Source: Antedon mediterranea
Taxonomy: Eukaryota; Echinodermata; Crinoidea; Comatulida; Antedonidae
Assembly (NCBI RefSeq): GCF_964355755.1
Contig: NC_092674.1
Coordinates: 3,167,001-3,231,000 of the forward strand
Direction: 5' to 3'
DNA length: 64,000 nucleotides
Part shown: one piece after another, positions 8,974-20,400 of the stretch
How the letters are laid out: each line of letters starts with the position of its first letter
Numbering within the stretch: position 1 is the first letter of the stretch
Made by a program: the position numbers and the translations under genes
Notes under the pieces: model-generated
Told to the model about the DNA's origin: nothing
What the model saw: only the letters and a program-made list of their open reading frames with translations
The model's database searches: none

Positions 8974-11494
8974 TTTACAGTACAGATAATAAATACTGCA
9001 ACATTTGGACGCGTAGACTACGTTTCGTACGCGTGGCAACTTCGTAGGTTTCGCGTGGCGTAATCTACGCAAGCTAACATGCTACGCGTAGTCTACGCGT
9101 AGCCTACGAAGCGAGAGCTAGGAGGGGAAATCCCAATGTTCAGATTATTGTGTACTGTGCTCTGCATGCACCACACTGAATTAGTTAACGAATTTGAATA
9201 CTAGTTTTCATCAAATTTAAAATGCGAGTTAATTACTGTGAAGTAATAATAAATGTATTAATATTAGTATTAATTACTGCTGTGTGTTGGTTGTGTTAAA
9301 ATGGGACATTTATTTTTATGAAAGAAGAACAAGTGTACATCTATCACCGATCGGCCAACGTACGGACGGACGGCGGTCGTTGTCTGTTTGTGTGAAATGG
9401 CCTCCGGCTAGGCCTAGCTAGCTAGCTAAAAAGGTAGGGTTACCGGCGTACCTACCGACAGTTTAATTTTAAAATATGTGGTACGCCTATATAGTACTTA
9501 TAGGCCTACTTAGTAGTAGTACTGTATGATAATCCATACTGTGTACAAGCGTTAAATACGATGTACATGGCGTGAAAATGTGAAATAATGTGGTATAGCC
9601 TAGCTTATAGGTGACAGAAGGATATTTCCTCGATACGACATTTTTCGCCGTGAAGCTGCTGTTTACCCACGTGTGTGTATCGCGCAGTACAACTCTACTG
9701 TCTGAACTATGTTTGTTTACTAGGCTATATAATGAACGATGTTTCGTTTTAAAATTGCGTTTAAATGAAATATTACGCTTATTTAGTACTATGGGATAAT
9801 ATGAATTCTTTAAATACTGTAAATGTCAAAATAATAGAATACAAATACGATATTATTTTTGTTCTAACGGAAATCGAGACGGATCACTCCATTCGTAATT
9901 CATTCGCCCAGTGTGTTTATATCCACGTGTTTATGATCCGCGGATGGATACTCTCTCTGAACTGTACTTTTATGTTTTGATTTTAACCTTCCATTTAGTG
10001 AAGTTCAACTTTTATTAAAGACCCCTTCCCTGCAATTTTGGACGTTTTTTGGAAAATAATACATATATATCACTTTAAAAACATTAAACCATGTCATTCC
10101 TTGTCTTAAATGTACGTTTTATGGTAAATTATGATAAAAAGTGAGAAACAATGCACTACCTAAGTAGCTCGCGGCGATCGACCTCTCGTGGACGGTCTTA
10201 GGCCTAGCCTAGCTAGGCTTAGTTTTGTAGGCCTAGCTGGTAAACATCGATAACGTACGAACATCGTACGCTAGCTATATACCTAGCCTGACGTTGTATA
10301 GTTGCTGCATTAATTGTCTTTCTATTTTTGTCAGACTCCGTTGATACAAATTTGGGAAAACCCGGTATTTTCGCTGAAAAGTTAGGAGTCTTCCATTTGT
10401 TTTGGCTTCACGATCGATCGAAAAGTGGGCGAATTACAGGTGAAAAACAAAAATATCAATCCGCGCGCAATGCATTTTGGGATTTATAGCGGGCCTCTAT
10501 AATTATTAGAATCGATTTATTTTTCACATTTTTAACCGTTTAAAGACGAAAAAAGTTATCGCAATAGGACCATATAGTATTATTTTTACATTAAATATAG
10601 TTTGTGATCTTAAAATAGATCTAAAAAACGTAGGGAATGGGGCTTTAAATAAAGTCTTGCATATTTCCTAACCCTAAAATTTATTTTTATTTATAACTAA
10701 AATAACATTTATTTAAATACTATCTAATTTATTATCGCGCATGACTAAAAAAAACCAAAACAACAAGATCAGGCAAGCACATGTTATGTGTCCTCCCCGG
10801 TGTCCTCCGATCCTCCTCCTCTCTGCTGATAACGATGTTCTAAACGACCTGTAACTTGACCCTCCACCGATCCTCTGCTGCAGGTTGTTACAATAGCTAA
10901 TAATGGAGTTTGATGTACAGTTACGACAGTTTCAAACCTGGATATTTTTTGTTTAAATGAAACATACTGAGTACTGTATTAATTACTTATAAAAAATTAA
11001 CTTGCAATTTTAGGCCTACTACTTATACTATTGCTATGGAAGGTAGTCATAATAACGGCCCGTCATCAATTCATTTTGTACACTACTGCCTGGCCGGCGA
11101 TGGTGAATGTACAGCAGTCAGCAGTAGGCCTAGTTAATTAGACTTTTCGCGTCTAGCCTAGGCTTTGAGCAATTTTAATTGCTATTTTCTTTAGAAAAAT
11201 TTGAATTTCAAGTATGTTTAATAATGATGATGATATTAATATTATTGTATTGGCGAAACAATCGTATCATTTCTATTTATTCGAACTTTTTGTAGCCTGC
11301 TTAGCTGTCGACGATGTACTTGTACACAGTTGAGTTTGGGGAATTCCCACACACAGTTGATCACAACGTAGGCTACGAATGCTACGCGTAGCCTACGCAC
11401 TACGAATGCTACGCCACGCAACCGCCACGCACCCGCCACGCGTAGACTACGTTACCTACGCGTGGCAAATGTTGCAGTAGTTTTTATCTGTAAA
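8974..11494. mobile_element. 2.5-kb TIR element with ACGCGTAG subterminal repeats
   Basis: The left end (TTTACAG.AGATAA, then TACTGCAACATTTG) is the inverse complement of the right end (CAAATGTTGCAGTA, then TTATCTGTAAA). Both subterminal regions, 9009-9110 and 11370-11465, are packed with CTACGCGTAG, TACGCGTGGC and related words in opposing order. No transposase frame is visible inside. A second element is nested at 10011-10653. Confidence 0.75.
10011..10653. mobile_element. 643-bp TTAA-bounded element nested in the 2.5-kb element
   Basis: The left end TTAAAGACCCCTTCCCT and right end AGGGAATGGGGCTTTAA are near-perfect inverse complements, and both begin or end with TTAA. It is noncoding. Nesting shows it arrived after the host element. 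Confidence 0.75.
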
Positions 11495-11534
11495 GGGTAA
11501 TTAGTTTTAATTGGTTTATAACATTTAATGTGTG

Positions 11535-12923
11535 TTAAAGTGGAGCTACACTCAGACTTTCTCAGCTTATATTATGTTTAAGTATGTTTAATTGAAAGTG
11601 ATTACATAAAAAAAAACAGGAAAAATACGGAAATATTTTCCAAAAACTCATTTCTAAAAAATCGGTCAGAAAATAGTGTTTTTTAACACATTACAGTTTT
11701 TCAGTAACTTAGGGGTTATTAGTTTACAATACGTCGCAAAACGCGTTACACTTAGCGACTGACGCGTTTTAGTCGCCGTTCAACGCATTGATGAAATGTC
11801 TCCCCTTGGGTAAATTATGTGTCGAAAAATGGGGAATAAATTTTATACACACAATTAATACGATTTGTTTAGGCCTAAGTAATATTTCCGATAAGAATGT
11901 CAGTATAATTTACATGTAACCTCATGATTTTCACTGTACAACAACAGCATAATAATCTTATCAGATTGCTTTTAACTTTAAGCTAGGGCTAGGCCTAGCT
12001 CAGCCGTGTGCTCAGCCTAGCTAGCCTTGAATTTTTGTCTAGAGGCCTATGTATTCATAGGCATGGTCGTTTCGCCCCATTTATCGTTCCTGGGTTTTCT
12101 CGCACATTAAGAATTGTGAAACACAAAATCCTATAGTATACAGAACAAGAGTAGTAAAGTGATGTGCAAGCTTAGACCTGACTGAAAAGCAACTATTCAG
12201 GCACCCTATCATGGCCCATGGGTAGGCCAAGGTCGGGTGCCAGCAAAACAAACTTCACTGCTGTCAGCCTAGCCTAGCTAGAGGCCACGCAGGATCGGTA
12301 CATACCTACACTCTAGTAGGCCTAGGCCTAGCTTTATTGAATATACTGTATAGCCACGTCTTTCTCAAATCTCGTTAAATTTGACATTTTAGTAATAGTC
12401 TCATAATCACATTATTACACTGTGAAATATAATAGGGTCACATTCAGAATGTTTTAATATACTTTTCGCCCGTCAAAAATAACATCGCGACAAAATAACA
12501 GATCGCCAGCTGCAGTAGTGTGATTGTGAAAAATGTCACGTGATCGTACTCCCTAGCAAAATAAAAAACCCAATTGGACCCGAACGGGGGAAAGTGTCTA
12601 TTTACGCAAAATTGCGCAATGTATACGTGATAAAAATACCAGAAATAGAAAGATCTGGAAAAATTACATAAATTTACATTTTACATTTTTTTTTTGGTGA
12701 AGAAATGAATTTTTTAGGATTATTCAAATATACCCCCCTTTTGCATGTAAAAGAATAGGAAATTACAAGGTATCCCCCCAAAACGCAAAAAGGCGTGATT
12801 TTCAAGAAAATCGTACTCATTGAAAAAAAATTCAAAAAAATATGAAGTATAAGGGATGATATTTTTAAATAATAGTTGAAATGTATGAAAAATAGTAATT
12901 TTCTGGGTGGAGCTCCACTTTAA
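11535..12923. mobile_element. 1.39-kb TTAA-bounded TIR element
   Basis: TTAAAGTGGAGCTACACTCAG at the left faces CTGGGTGGAGCTCCACTTTAA at the right, inverse complements with two differences. No long frame lies inside. TTAA at both borders fits piggyBac-type insertion. Confidence 0.8.
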
Positions 12924-13136
12924 AACAACTTGGGTCTATAAACAATTATTGTCATTTAGTGCGATAAATATAAAACTGGTTTGACTATAAGCAATTATTA
13001 ACAATAAAACATGTTTGACTGTAATAAAACAAAATATATAAATTCCTTTACTTGCACTGATGAAGGGCTAGTGTTGCCCAAAAGCTCTGTTAACTTTTCT
13101 GGCTCGTTTTAATTTAGCTTTTCGCTTTCTTCTTTG

Positions 13137-13820
13137 TATCTCTATTGAGATCCAGCCACTGATACCCACAGCATTGTCATTTTTTCAGTGCTTATTTTAT
13201 ATTGTAGCCTATCTCCATTGAGATCCAGCCACTGATACCCACAGCATTGTCATTTTTTCAGTGCTTATTTTATATTGTAGCCTATCTCCATTGAGATCCA
13301 GTCACTGATACCCACAGCATTGTCATTTTTTCAGTGCTTATTTTATATTGTATCTATCTCCATTGAGATCCAGCCACTGATACCCACAGCATTGTCATTT
13401 TTTCAGTGCTTATTTTATATTGTATCTATCTCCATTGAGATCCAGCCACTGATACCCACAGCATTGTCATTTTTTCAGTGCTTATTTTATTTGTATCTCC
13501 ATTGAGATCCAGCCACTGTGATACCCACAGCATTGTCATTTTTTCAGTGCTTATTTTATTTTGTATCTCCATTGAGATCCAGTCACTGATACCCACAGCA
13601 TTGTCATTTTTTCAGTGCTTATTTTATTTTGTATCTCCATTGAGATCCAGCCACTGATACCCACAGCATTGTCATTTTGTCAGTGCTTATTTTATTTTGT
13701 ATCTCCATTGAGATCCAGCCACTGATACCCACAGCAATGTAATTTTTTCAGTGCTTATTTTATTTTGTATCTCCATTGAGATCCAGCCACTGATACCCAC
13801 AGCTTGTTATTTTTTCAGTA
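13137..13820 (+). repeat. ten-copy 67-73-bp minisatellite
   Basis: The word GAGATCCAG starts at 13147, 13220, 13293, 13365, 13437, 13504, 13574, 13642, 13710 and 13778. Each unit also has CCACTGATACCCACAGC and TTTTTTCAGTGCTTATTTTAT. Unit length falls in steps (73, 72, 67-70) from left to right, by loss of the TAGCCTATC part. It is intergenic between nitrobindin and integrin. Confidence 0.9.
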
Positions 13821-14126
13821 ATTTGCCATTGGATTTAAACTAAAATTATGAAATATAAAAAAAATATATTCAATTTCAAATTTCTTCTTTGTTAGGTGTG
13901 AACCAGAGCTTAATGTGATAATGTATAGTTGTAATGATTTCTAGTATTGCATGTAAAGTACAATATACCATGGTAAAAAAACATGTTTGATATATATATA
14001 TGAGAATGTTGGCTATCTCTTATATAAAGATATGCCTAGATTAAATGTAATTTGTGAAATGATAATATTGGTGCTTGTATAGAGTTTAATCTCAATCATG
14101 GTTGTAATTGTTTTAATCCATGCTGT

Positions 14127-14288
14127 AAAGCTCTGTCTATATTATCAAACTAGTTGACAAAAAGTATGATGTGCTCAAATACAGTAGTAATATGCCCAAA
14201 TATGGTAGTGATATGACATCATCATGTCTATATAAGGGCACATTATATGTTTTTGTCTCATAAAGTTTGATAGTGTAGAGAGAGCTTA
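14127..14288 (+). mobile_element. family A MITE
   Basis: AAAGCTCTGTCTATATTATCA faces TTGATAGTGTAGAGAGAGCTT across about 160 bp, with the usual ATATGGTAGTGATATGACATC core. Confidence 0.8.
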
Positions 14289-14299
14289 AGTAAATGGAC

Positions 14300-16070
14300 A
14301 GGTTGTTATGAAATTATAATAAATTTTGATTATTTTACAATAATCAACTTGTGCACATGTCAGTAAACTGATTCAACTCTCCTCTTAGTATTCACTGTTT
14401 CTGTAATGTTGAATTAATTTCAATTGTGCTTTTCCAATTCACTGCCATGACTACAACAGTAATAAATATCAGGTTGCTGTTGCACTTTTAATTTCATCCA
14501 ATAGAATGGCATCAATAGTTTAAAGGATGCATGAACTTTTGATACAAAATGATCCTCGAGTTATTTTTAGATCGACCATCCACTTTGTTAATTAGTGAAC
14601 AACAATAGGCAACCTTATTGTATATTAGATTCAACTATTTATGCTTACGCAATGGAGTTATTCATTTTATACCTCCATTCTCAAGCACTATACACTCTCC
14701 ATGGTTACCAATTAGGTACTGCTAATAATAACAATCATCATAACACTTAAATATGTTCAGAGATTTATTACTTCTTTAGAATAACAATAGAGAATTACTG
14801 TCTGTTATTTTTTTGGATTCATTTTTCGTCATATATCTAAATTGTATTAGTATGAAAAAATAGTATGTTAGGTGAGAAAAAAAGAGTGTTTTATACACCT
14901 GATTGATTCATTAAATTTAATATATTTGAGCCTGTGCAATTCGTCTTCCTAGCAATGTTTTCTACTTTCTCTGACCCACTATCTCAATAGTTTTCGTAAT
15001 TTAAATCATGATTGTAAACATAAAACAAACAAACAAGTATTCAGTATTTAGCTACATACAATGAATTTACAACTAATGAATGGAATGAAATTGCATATTT
15101 TTGTACATAAAAATAACGATTAGTTTCTTTTACTATATTATACTAAATTCTACTTAAATTACCAAAAATATACAGTAAACCCCTTTTCCCTGGACACTCT
15201 CAGAGGAATTACCGAGAATTTCATGGTTCCCAGAGTTCCATGGTTACCCAGAATTCCATGGTTACCCAGAATTCCATGGTTACCCTGAGTTCCATGGTTA
15301 CCCAGAATTCCATGGTTACCCAGAGTTCCATGGTTACCCAGAGTTCCAATGGTGCCTTTCATAGAAGATTTCATTCCCCCATTAATGTATGCTTCGTGTT
15401 TTAAATATATTCTTTTTTATTATTTTTTATTTATTAGACATTATCACTGAGAAAAAATTTACAAAGTAAATAAATGTTCGCATTGTTAAAAAATTATAAT
15501 AAACTCAACAAATATATTATTTACAATTCTTAGAAAAACATGTAACAAAATCTTTTTTTTTTTACTGCACATTATGTTATTTAAAAATGAAAAAATATAG
15601 TGAAATGTTTTGCGTTCCATTAGATAAGATGCAACAATAAGCATTGTAAAGAACAAACCATTTTCTGTTATAACTTGACATCGCTTAATATGGTAATACA
15701 AATTTCATAAATTTGGTATTACTGTATTCGCGAAAGTTATCACCATGGCAATTTGTTAGTATCCATTGAGTTCATAAATTACAACCTAATTATTTTTTCT
15801 CAATGTTTTGTTCCTTAACAATGATCTTGCATTTGCCACAAGCTGTAATGAAAACCAGTCATTAACTATTTTGAACTACAAGAAAGACAATTTTTTAATG
15901 ATATAAACAAACTTCTTAAAAATGACAATATTTATGTCGGTGGTTAATTGTTGATCATTAATATAATAAATAATCTCAGAAATTAGACACCACTTTTGTT
16001 TACATATTGTATCAAACAATATGATTTTAGTCTTCAATTGTCATTGTACTACTACTTTGGTACACCCCTA
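14300..16070. other. AT-rich intergenic stretch
   Basis: No gene was recognised apart from the small minisatellite at 15218-15348. I searched the minus strand here for a last integrin exon encoding NPxY and found none with a usable acceptor. Confidence 0.35.
15218..15348 (+). repeat. 18-bp minisatellite
   Basis: The unit CCATGGTTACCCAGAATT is repeated about seven times with A/G variation, leaving open frames on the minus strand that encode only Gly-Asn-His repeats. It is not a gene. Confidence 0.85.
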
Positions 16071-16072
16071 TT

Positions 16073-16383
16073 AAAGATATATTGTCCCCCAAATACATGT
16101 AAAATGAAGATCAGACTTTAAATAGGCCATTAACGAAGTTAATCACTTAAAAAATAATGTTTTCACTTATAAAATGACAAATAAATGGTTAAATTCAATT
16201 CAACCAAAAACCCAATCGCTGGCAATTTGACTATTTTTGTCTTTAAATTACAGTTTTTTCAGGTACATAATTTTGTTTTCACTTAAATTTTTGGTAAAAG
16301 TGAATTAATATTACAGTATGTGATGTTAAAATTGCATAGTCAACAAAACCATTATTTTGTTCAGGGGGACAATACATCTTTAA
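16073..16383 (+). mobile_element. family B TTAA-type MITE, full length
   Basis: It opens TTAAAGATATATTGTCCCCC and closes GGGGGACAATACATCTTTAA, inverse complements bounded by TTAA. The core includes GGTTAAATTCAATTCAACC and TTTTTTCAGGTA. Confidence 0.8.
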
Positions 16384-16910
16384 GAAAGACTTTACCATCA
16401 ATTTATTGAACAAGAGGAAGTGCTGTTTTAACACTATGACCATCCCCCTATTCAGGGGACACCCTATTGTTACATTATTTGGTCCTGCAGGTGTCCCTTT
16501 AATAGAGGTTCTGCTGTACTGTGTCCGTGATTTATTTTGGCTAGGAATGCATTTGATGGATTCCTGTTTACTGATTACGTATTATGTTCCCTCGGAGAGT
16601 AGAATATTAGAAACTCCGATACAGAATTAACATCAACTGGAACCATGGGCTGGCAGCTTCAGACATCAAACAAACGGTATTCGGATATTGAAAATAAATT
16701 ATGAGCAAGTACTAGTAGTACCGGATTAATTCATCTAGAATAGTCCAGAGATGAGCGTAGGATTACACTGTTTAAAATTTGTAGTCAAATGTATACTGTG
16801 TGTAGGCCCCTACTGTATTTTATCTTATTGTCCATACATAGGATTTTTGTAGGATGTCGTAGATGATTTAAACAATGGATTTTCGCCCTGTAATAGATAA
16901 AAGAAATATA

Positions 16911-16916
16911 TTTATT
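16911..16916 (-). promoter_or_regulatory. possible poly(A) signal for an integrin short-tail transcript
   Basis: AATAAA on the minus strand, about 300 bp past the donor of the transmembrane exon. It would serve only if that donor is not used. In an AT-rich genome this is weak evidence. Confidence 0.2.
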
Positions 16917-16919
16917 ATA

Positions 16920-17206
16920 GTACAGAGTCACATATGTATCACATGAGAAAACGTCACTCTTCCCTGATGTTACATCTTATATTTAGGTTATGCATAAGGT
17001 ATGATACAGGTTTCACATGTGATATGTATGTAACACTGTTTCATAGAATTTGCCTATGATACTACATAAAGTATTTGGCAAATTATTGATAGTAATTGAA
17101 AGTTGTTGACCATATGCAGTATCTAGGCAAATTCAATAAAACAGTATTGCGTATGTGTTACATATGACACTGTTTCATAGCATTTGCCTATGATACTGCA
17201 TATTAT
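16920..17206. repeat. TTTCATAG-ATTTGCCTATGATACT repeat pair
   Basis: The word TTTGCCTATGATACT occurs at about 17050 and 17184, each preceded by ACTGTTTCATAG. Related text lies near 34040-34200. It sits directly downstream of the last recognised integrin exon. Confidence 0.5.
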
Positions 17207-17221
17207 TTAAAAGTTGCTCAC

Positions 17222-17403
17222 CGTTTCCTTAGTACTTTTGTTGAGTTCTTTTTCAAACCTTGCATACTCTCTTCTGTCGTATATAAATGTCAGCATTCTC
17301 CAGATGAACAAGGCGGCTAATCCTGCCAGTAAAATACCCAGGATAATCCCCAGCACCAGGAAAATTATATTTTCTATACTTTCAAATATTTTTTCTTGGC
17401 AAT
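17222..17403 (-). CDS. ITGB: integrin beta exon 22: transmembrane helix and proximal tail
   Basis: Residues 710-770. [20 protein letters not shown] is the membrane helix, with GxxxG-type small residues. [13 protein letters not shown] is the hallmark membrane-proximal tail. The exon ends in phase 0 at ACG|GTGAGC. If that donor is not used, translation adds only V-S-N-F and stops, giving a tail without NPxY. Confidence 0.93.
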
Positions 17404-20400
17404 CTAGAAAATCCAGAAAAAAATATATTAATTTTTTTTTTAACAACAATTGTGTTTAACTTCTTAAGCTCTGTCTACATTATCAAACTTTGACAAAAAA
17501 AGTTTGATGTTCCAAATATTGTAGTGATATGACATCATCATGTATCATTTTTTGACATAAAGTTTGATAGTGAAGAAAGAGCTTTAGAAACTTCTATTTA
17601 TTGTTATTAATGTTTGGTGATTATTTACAGTAGGCCTAGTGATCAAACTCTCTCCAATACTGGGCTCTCTGAAAACTGAAAACTCTCCCAAAACCAGACT
17701 TTTCTTGAGGTCCAGAATGTTCCAAATTTATTTACTATTAGAAATGTATTCAGAATTTCCAGAAAACCAGAAATATTAGGTCAGGCCAACGGTTTTGGGA
17801 GAGTTTGACTTTGGGTAAGCCAAAGTACTACTTACATCGTCTGCTGTTAATAATGATGTACGTTGCCGTGTCGTTTGTTACGATGATGAACGAAAATCGA
17901 CAATTGTCTTCATTCACATATTCACATGTTTTGTTGGAATCTGAAATAAAATTGAAGCCATTTTTAGAGTGTTTTCTGGTTGTAAAGGGCTTAAGGCTTA
18001 TTTACACTAGTATGATAATCAATGTATTATGCATTTTTCATACATTAAAAAATATCTAAAAAGTTTTCAGCCTAGGACTATAGGTTAACCATCTATGCTA
18101 ACTTTGATGAAAATAATATGTTCACAAATCAAATGATGTCATGATTAGTAAGAGCAATAATGATATGATTTTATTCTTCATTGATTTTATTGATCATTAT
18201 TTGATTGGATTTTGAAAAAAATTATTTTTTATTGAAGACAGCATAAATGATTATCCTATAGTTCTAGAATGAAAATATTTCAGTTATTTTTGTTTCAAGT
18301 AAGAAAAATGTATGTGTTTATTTATATATTGTTGATCATTATTCTCCTAGTTTAAATGGGTCTTTAGTCCTGTTCCATTGCAGGTTCCATTGGTGACCCT
18401 GGAATAATTTTCCCTATTCTATTAAAGTTTAGGTTTATCATAAGCTCTGTCTACACTAAAAAAGTGTGATGTGACCAAATATGGTAGTGATATGACATCA
18501 TCATGTCCGTATATGGGCACATCACATAAAGTTTAATAGTGTAGACAAGGCTATATTACTCACCTAAATCATATGTAGAGTTTTCATAATTTTCATCCTC
18601 AAAGATGACATATTGTTTGCATTTGTTTGGACATTTCGATCCATCGCCGTTTACCGTACAAGCAATGCAATCGCGCTTTTCATCACACAGTGCTTCAAAA
18701 CATGTCTGTTAAAGATGTATTATTCAATTATTTGGATTTTATTTGTTTGTTTTATGTAATATTTGAAAGCTTTTTATTTGGTTGTTTTGAATCAGAAATC
18801 GACGTTGATGCCATAAAAAAAAAAATTCCTTTGGCCTTGTGTAGCAGTCTTCAATTTTGGAATAAATCTATATCACTATTTGACATTGTTTTACTTTTAA
18901 AATCACATACAACAAACAATTAAATATCCAAATAATAGTAAACATGATGTTAGCATGTATCTTATATAACTTTTTATAATTTCAACTACTACCGGGAGTA
19001 GACTATTATGACCATGTGACTCTACTAGTGTATAAAGCCGATTATTAACTAGGCGGATTTATTTACATGAATCGAAAACATCAGTTAATATGTATGCGTA
19101 GAGAGGTATTTGGAAGATGGAAGCATGAATATGCATGCGTATAAGCTGACTCTTTCTTTTCGTGAACAAATTCACCTAGTGGAAAATCGGCTTTAAGTTT
19201 CTTGTACATTTTGTATTCTGTAGGGTGGGTTACTAAATTTACACAGTACAACTCCTTGGCCATAAATGTTAATAAGTTTGCAATGTAGTTTTACTTACAT
19301 ATTCATCGCACAGCTCACATGTTGGTCCGTCGTAGGCTGAGTCTTGGGAACATTTGCATAACCCACATTCACAAGTTCCGTATCCATTACACAATTTCTA
19401 TATATTTATTATAGACAATAAAAAAACAATAATAAATGCTACCAATACTCACTTTAATCTCCATTACTATTAAGTGGGCTAATGCTAAAATATTTTGTTA
19501 TTATTAATTTTTATTTTTTCAGGATTAAACCCTGATCAAATTGTTTGATGTATTTATTAATAACTAAGTCTCTGCTGAGTTTGTAACAATGTATAATATT
19601 GCATGCCCCAATGAAAGTCAGTTTAAATCTGTTTGGGCTACCCTGGGTAAAGAATTGTAAAAATACTAATTAGTAATAATAATAATAATGATCAACTTGG
19701 TACACCACATATATTAGTTCTGAAAGAACTGTTGAGTTTCTCTACGTTTTGATCAATATGCTTTGATTATTTTGAGTGAGGATGATCAAAGCATATTGAT
19801 CGAAACGTCAAGAAACTCAACAGTTCTTTTCAGAACTAATATTTACGTGGTGTACCGCCAACTTTATATCAACATTTGATTTCGCCATGCAAACCTTTAA
19901 ACAATATAATTATTACATTGTAAAACCTAGGCCTACCCCATTAGCAGCAATACATCCATCGTTAGGAGGACAACTACAGTCATCCCCTGTGTACCCAGGC
20001 TCACATACACATTCATTGCATTCACATCTACCATAATCTATGTAACAAATGTAAAATATTTATTTTTATTTAACGCCGTTCCGCCTCATAATCTTCTGAC
20101 TTTTCCGCCTCGGTCGCTCTGCTTATTTCTGCTGTGAAGTTTCTCCAGATTGTTCTGTCGGTTCTAGGACACCTACCCCCTAGACAGTTACCCCCCGGAT
20201 GTTTACCACCCGGACAACTACCCCCTTAGGACAACTACCCTCTTAGGACAACTACCCTCTTAGGACAACTACCCTCTTAGGACAACTACCCCCTTAAGAC
20301 AACTACCCCCTTAGGATAACAACCCCCTTAGGACAACCACCCCCTTAGGACAACCACCCCCTTAGGACAACTACCCCCTTAGGATAACTACCCCCCCGGG

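Noticed and set aside
13137-13820. Evenly spaced repeats suggesting a CRISPR array
   Set aside because: Units are contiguous with no unique spacers, and the locus is an animal genome.
15159-15374. Gly-Asn-His repeat frame
   Set aside because: Translation of the 18-bp CCATGGTTACCCAGAATT minisatellite.
16721-16740. Candidate integrin NPxY exon (minus-strand AATCCGGTACTA)
   Set aside because: It reads N-P-V-L rather than NPxY and has no suitable acceptor or stop context.
17805-18059. 84-residue plus-strand frame
   Set aside because: Antisense shadow of integrin exon 21 plus its intron.
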